DNA from: Gossypium raimondii | Lineage: Eukaryota; Streptophyta; Magnoliopsida; Malvales; Malvaceae | Direction: 5' to 3' | DNA length: 64,000 bases | NCBI RefSeq assembly: GCF_025698545.1 | Contig: NC_068566.1 | Location: 1,843,362-1,907,361, forward strand | In this document: positions 60,063-64,000 of the stretch, piece by piece | Layout: each line of letters begins with the position of its first letter | How positions within the stretch are numbered: position 1 is the stretch's first letter | Position numbers and translations under genes: made by a program | The notes under the pieces: generated by a model | The model's database searches: none | What the model was told of the DNA's origin: nothing | What the model saw: only the letters and a program-made list of their open reading frames with translations

Positions 60063-60832
60063 AAATATCTATATTTTATTAAATACACAAACCTTCTAAT
60101 ATTTCATATCATCACCTACAATTTCCTTTTGCAACCCTCAAACTCCTAATCGTATGGAAATCCACCCATCTCATCTGGTTCGGTATCTTCGACGTTTATC
60201 ATTTCCCTAACTATAATCTCATCATCTGCTCTACGCTCAATCAATTTACTCACTCCGATCCTTTTTCAGCCTCTTCACGAAGAATCTTTTTCTATTTTTA
60301 TCATCTGAATCACTGAGAGATTGGTTCACGAAAATATCATTTGCAACACTAGAAGTTTATTCATTAGCATCACTCATTAAAAAAGTTGTTTCCACTCCTT
60401 CCATTTAAGCTGATGTGCTGACCATTTTTGTCATATGAACCTCCATTAAGCCCTCATCTTTCACGCTACCATGCCTATTACCTGGATCTATCTGTACTTT
60501 CTCGATTCATCCAAACCTCATTAAGGCTTGGTTCAAGCTTAGTCTCTTCCAAGCTTGATATATCTAATAGTTTATCAAGTTTATCTCATGTATATTTTAC
60601 ATTAAGTCCAGATGGATTGCCTCATACTGCATAATTACATTACATCTTTCGTCAACGCCTATTTCTTACAAACTTAGCACATGATCAGTCCCCAAATCAT
60701 GTCAAATCCACTTAAGGATGCTTCAATAGGACAATACAACCCCCCATCATATCAAAATACAAATGTGGGAATCTCACCATGATTCAATTACTAGCTTTCC
60801 TTGACGATACACCTTTTATAAAAAATTGTATA
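60063..60832. other. Intergenic DNA, no recognised feature
   Basis: AT- and pyrimidine-rich. The 68-aa frame at 60428-60634 has no recognisable domain. I see nothing I can name here. Confidence 0.4.
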
Positions 60833-62022
60833 AATAAAACATATTTTATATTTATTTATATATTTAATTTTTAAAGAAGCCCAAATAAAGTGAATTTTTT
60901 ATTGGGATTTTACAATTTCATAATAGAATTCCTAAAATAATATATATTTTTAAGTTCGATAATGAGATCCAAGCAACAATTATATGATAGATACGATGGA
61001 TCAATACTGATGGGTGTCGAATTCACTAAAAATAATATTCTTACGCCTAAACAGTAAATAAATAGTAGTATAGGGAGCAAAGTCGATCCCATAGAGATTG
61101 AAATATCTTTCATTATTTACTATAAATGTTTATGAAAATATATTAATATTGAAATAATAAAAAAATATAAAAAAAATTTACCTAAACATGTCTGTCCCAA
61201 CCTTTTTTAAAGGTTGCTTTAGACAAGGTCTATCCCAACCTTTTTAAGGTTGCCTTATACAGGTCTATCCAAATCTTTTTTAAAGGTTGCTTTACACAAG
61301 GTCTATCCCAACCTTTTTAAGGTTGCCTTAGACAGGTCTATCCCAACAATTTTTAAAGGTTGCCTTTGATAAGGTTTATCCCGACTTTTTTAATGTTGCC
61401 TTAGACATGTCTATCCTAACCCTTTTAAGGTTGCCTTAGATGAGTCTATCCCAACCTTTTTTAAAGGTTGACTTAGATAAGGTCTATCCCAACCTTTTTA
61501 AGGTTGACTTAGATGAGTTTATCCCAACCTTTTGCAAATGTTGGCATTAATTAGGTTTTTGCCAACCCTTCAATAAAGGTCGGCTTATGTTTATACCGAT
61601 GCTTTTTCAAAAGCGTTGCGGAACCTATGCCAACTGCACTATAGATGATGTTTTCAGAAGCATCGGGAGAAGCATTGGGATGACCTATGCCAACCTTTTT
61701 TACGTCATCTAAAGTAAAAAAAAAGTGTCGCGATAGGCTTGTTTTGTTGTAGTTAATAAAACACATTTTATATTTATTTATATATTTAATTTTTTAAAGA
61801 AGCCCAAATAAAGTGGATTTTTTTTACAATTTCATAATTGAAGTCATAAAATAATATATATTTTTTAAGTTCGGATAATGAGATCCAAGCAACAACTATA
61901 TGATAGGTACAATGGATCAATACTGACGAGTGTCAAATTCACTAAAAATAATACTTATGACTAAACAATAAATAAATAGTAGTATAGGGAGCAAAGTTGA
62001 TCCCATAGAGATTGGAATATCT
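60833..62022. repeat. Direct 270-bp repeats flanking a palindromic tandem array
   Basis: Bases 60833-61108 and 61755-62022 are near-copies of each other (both contain TAGTAGTATAGGGAGCAAAG and ATCCCATAGAGATTG). They do not begin TG and end CA, and there is no primer site, so I read them as a segmental duplication and not as LTRs. Between them lie the array 61190-61570 and a segment ending AGGCTTGTTTTGTTGTAG. Its complement (CTACAACAAAACAAG) resembles a CACTA-transposon terminus with the first bases changed. Confidence 0.5.
61190..61570. repeat. Palindromic tandem array, about 10 units of 36-40 bp
   Basis: The units follow GTCTATCCCAACC, T-run, A-run, GGTTGCCTTAGACA. Longer (TTTTTTAAAGGTT) and shorter (TTTTTAAGGTT) versions alternate at first, giving a higher-order period of about 75 bp. 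The core AACC(T)n(A)nGGTT is self-complementary, so every unit can form a small hairpin. It resembles subterminal repeats of CACTA elements. Confidence 0.65.
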
Positions 62023-62824
62023 AAAATTATCGTTTTGAATTAACCAGGTTGCGTGCCATGCTACTGTCGTGCCCATGATGTGCAACGGTCTATGCAAAAT
62101 TAAAAACAGGAAAAATTTAAATATGATAAAAGTAAAAATAATATAGATAATTGAAATTGAAATAACAATAAAAATAAATAGAAACAAAATTATATTGAAT
62201 AAACCGATATGATGAAATTCTAGTTTCAAGCTCAATTTTTTTCTCCGATTTCGAATTGATCCTTAATAGCAAATCTTCTCCTTCAATCGATAAGTTAGCT
62301 ATAGTGTTCGAGGATGTCTCAAACCATCAATCCTTCCGTGTGTAAATTAATTTTAGGAACACGCAACAACTAATCCTTATCGAATAAACAACCATGAAAC
62401 ACACGTCCACAATTTAACTTTCCAGTAGCCTTGTGAAGTAGAAGGGTCCAACTCGAACCAACGACCTCAACTGCACAGGTCGTTTAATTCTGATTGCTAT
62501 TTCCCTTGACAAATCCAACTAATTACTTAACTGAGCACACCAATGTGTTCTTCGGTAGACCGAATATAAAAGACAATCAATTAGGTACTTCCAACTGTAC
62601 ACCTATCAACATCGAATCAACGAGTTCTTTTTTTACTTGGTGCCAATACAACTTTGTACGACAACGGTGTCTATCTCCTAAACCAGAGAAACAACAAATA
62701 TCGGAATGAAAGTTTTAAGTGCGGATTCAGATCTCATGACTCTTTCCCAAATTGTCTATCGACCTAAAGCTAAATGAAAATTTTAATTACTAACGAAAAA
62801 TAATAAATAAAGAAAAGAATAAAT
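62023..62824. other. Intergenic repeat-derived DNA, no gene recognised
   Basis: Continues the repeat that contains the 270-bp duplicate. The frames at 61942-62235 (-) and 62494-62709 (+) show no recognisable domain. Confidence 0.4.
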
Positions 62825-63007
62825 TGTTATGAATATCTTATTAAGTGGATGTCCATCATTATCAAGATAAAGTTTTGATGTACTTTAAATTCTAATAGTT
62901 ATTAGAATATGATCTCTACTTCTTTTATACTTCTTATGCCTATAAATAGAGACTCTGATGAAACATTGTAATCATCCTTTCGATTAATGAAGTACATTCT
63001 CTCTAAT
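62825..63007 (+). mobile_element. Copia LTR fragment, 5' part
   Basis: Starts TGTTATGAATATCTTATTAA, followed by GATGTCCATCATTATCAAG and CCTATAAATAGAG (TATA box). This order is that of an abundant cotton Copia LTR. The right part is missing, and at about 63008 the sequence turns into another LTR. Confidence 0.65.
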
Positions 63008-64000
63008 GGCCTGAATTTTCAGTGGTGTCGGAATGGTGATTCGAGATCACTAAATCTGACAAATGAGTAGAAAATATTATTAATTTAGTGAGAATAAGTA
63101 AATGAGAAGTTAGGAAAATTTTGAAATAGTGAATAGTGTACTAGGAATAAATATTAAAATAATTAAAATCAAAAACAAGGTATCGAGACCTCAAAGATTT
63201 TAAACCAAGCCATAAGTATTTTTATAAATATTTATAGAGTGTCATTGAGTTGGTATTAAAGTTTCGTTAGAAAATTTTAACGTTTGGATAGTTAATTAAC
63301 TAAAAAGGACTAAATTGAAAATAGTGTAAAATGTGTTAAATTGTTATTAAATAGCTTAAGTGACTAACGAGGAGAGATTTAAAAGACAATTAGGCCCAAA
63401 TCATATGGGCTGGACGATTGGGTAAGAAAAATCAGCAGAAGGTAAGGAGAAACAGGGGCAAAATTGGAAACTTAACAAATTAAATATATAAAACAAAGAC
63501 AAAAGTGAAAAATCTAGAGATTTCTTCACAATTTATCAGCAAAAATGGCATAGGAGGTCTGAAACAAGCTGGTTTTTCCATATGTTTGAATCATGTAAGT
63601 TTAATTCTTGATTATTTCTTCTAATTTTTGTGGTTTTGATAATTTTAAAATTAGGTCCAACTAATTGTTTCATTAGTTATTGATTTTATGGCTAATTTTG
63701 AAAGTTACCATTGATGAGTACTGAATTTTTATGATGAATAAACATGGAATTAAAGCTTTAATTTTGTTATATGATGATTCTATTAAGTAATTTTGATAGA
63801 AATTAATTTTAGGGACCTAATTGTGAAAAAGTTGGGAATTAGGGTTTGGTGGTGCAGTTTTGAATATGAAAGGCTATGTAGTAGTATAAAATAGTTGGAA
63901 AATGTGTTAATTGAGAAAAATTAGATCAATTGAGGGGTTAATTGAGTAGGGACCAAATTGTAAAAACTGTAAAGTTTGGGGTAAAAGTGTAATTTCAAAA
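63008..64000 (+). mobile_element. Gypsy LTR, 5' part; right end outside window
   Basis: Begins GGCCTGAATTTTCAGTGG, which fits a TGTAACAGCC(C/T)G start that has lost its first few bases (compare 47496 and 6887). The alternating 'GGACTAAATTG' phrases are those of the same LTR type. No coding domain up to the window end. Confidence 0.55.

Noticed and set aside
61190..61570. Regularly spaced repeats that could be mistaken for a CRISPR-like array
   Set aside because: The units are contiguous, without unique spacers, in a plant genome. It is a tandem satellite with palindromic units.
60833..62022. LTR pair of a very short (TRIM-like) element
   Set aside because: The 270-bp duplicates do not begin TG and end CA, and no primer binding site or purine tract is found.

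Overview
This is plant nuclear DNA, most likely from cotton (Gossypium). That call is inference. It rests on the very AT-rich, repeat-dominated composition, on long Ty3/gypsy-type LTRs that begin TGTAACA(C/G)CC and end GGGTGTTACA and carry recurrent CACACGG/CCGTGTG stretches, on a Copia LTR type that I recall as common in cotton, and on a eudicot class-B heat shock factor gene. Only two kinds of ordinary host gene can be supported. One is a tandem family of arabinogalactan-protein (AGP) genes on the + strand. The other is a single HSFB1-type heat shock factor on the - strand.

Positions 1-40890 are a nested and tandemly amplified block. A basic unit of about 4.2 kb (spacer, solo LTR 'A' of about 2.1 kb, about 1.1 kb of upstream sequence, a 0.53 kb intronless AGP gene, about 0.5 kb of 3' flank) is repeated five times. 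AGP1 (15623), AGP2 (19878) and AGP3 (24182) are intact. AGP4 (34004) and AGP5 (37971) are pseudogenes. They share a one-base deletion and an LTR insertion at the same codon, so both lesions are older than the duplication that separates them. Younger solo LTRs (families B, D and F here) interrupt individual units and can be delimited by comparison with the uninterrupted copies. Four have target-site duplications that I can read.

Positions 40890-46740 are lower-copy sequence around HSFB1 (41810-43318, two exons, 295 aa). Its leader contains two short upstream ORFs (43569-43616 and 43447-43569) that overlap by one base as TAATG. The second has a distinctive aromatic and hydrophobic peptide. This matches the known two-uORF leader of Arabidopsis HSFB1/TBF1 and is the most biologically interesting feature of the window. 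A TATA box and heat-shock-element-like motifs lie upstream of it.

Positions 46740-64000 are repeat debris. They hold an old LINE split by a 2.84-kb solo LTR (target duplication GGGAG), several MITE-like pieces, a LINE RNase H remnant split by a short Copia element with both LTRs (target duplication GAGTT) and no intact pol, an array of palindromic repeats of about 38 bp, and the starts of two further LTRs at the right edge. No tRNA, rRNA or CRISPR array was seen. Apart from the AGP genes and HSFB1, I regard the open frames as chance or repeat-derived.
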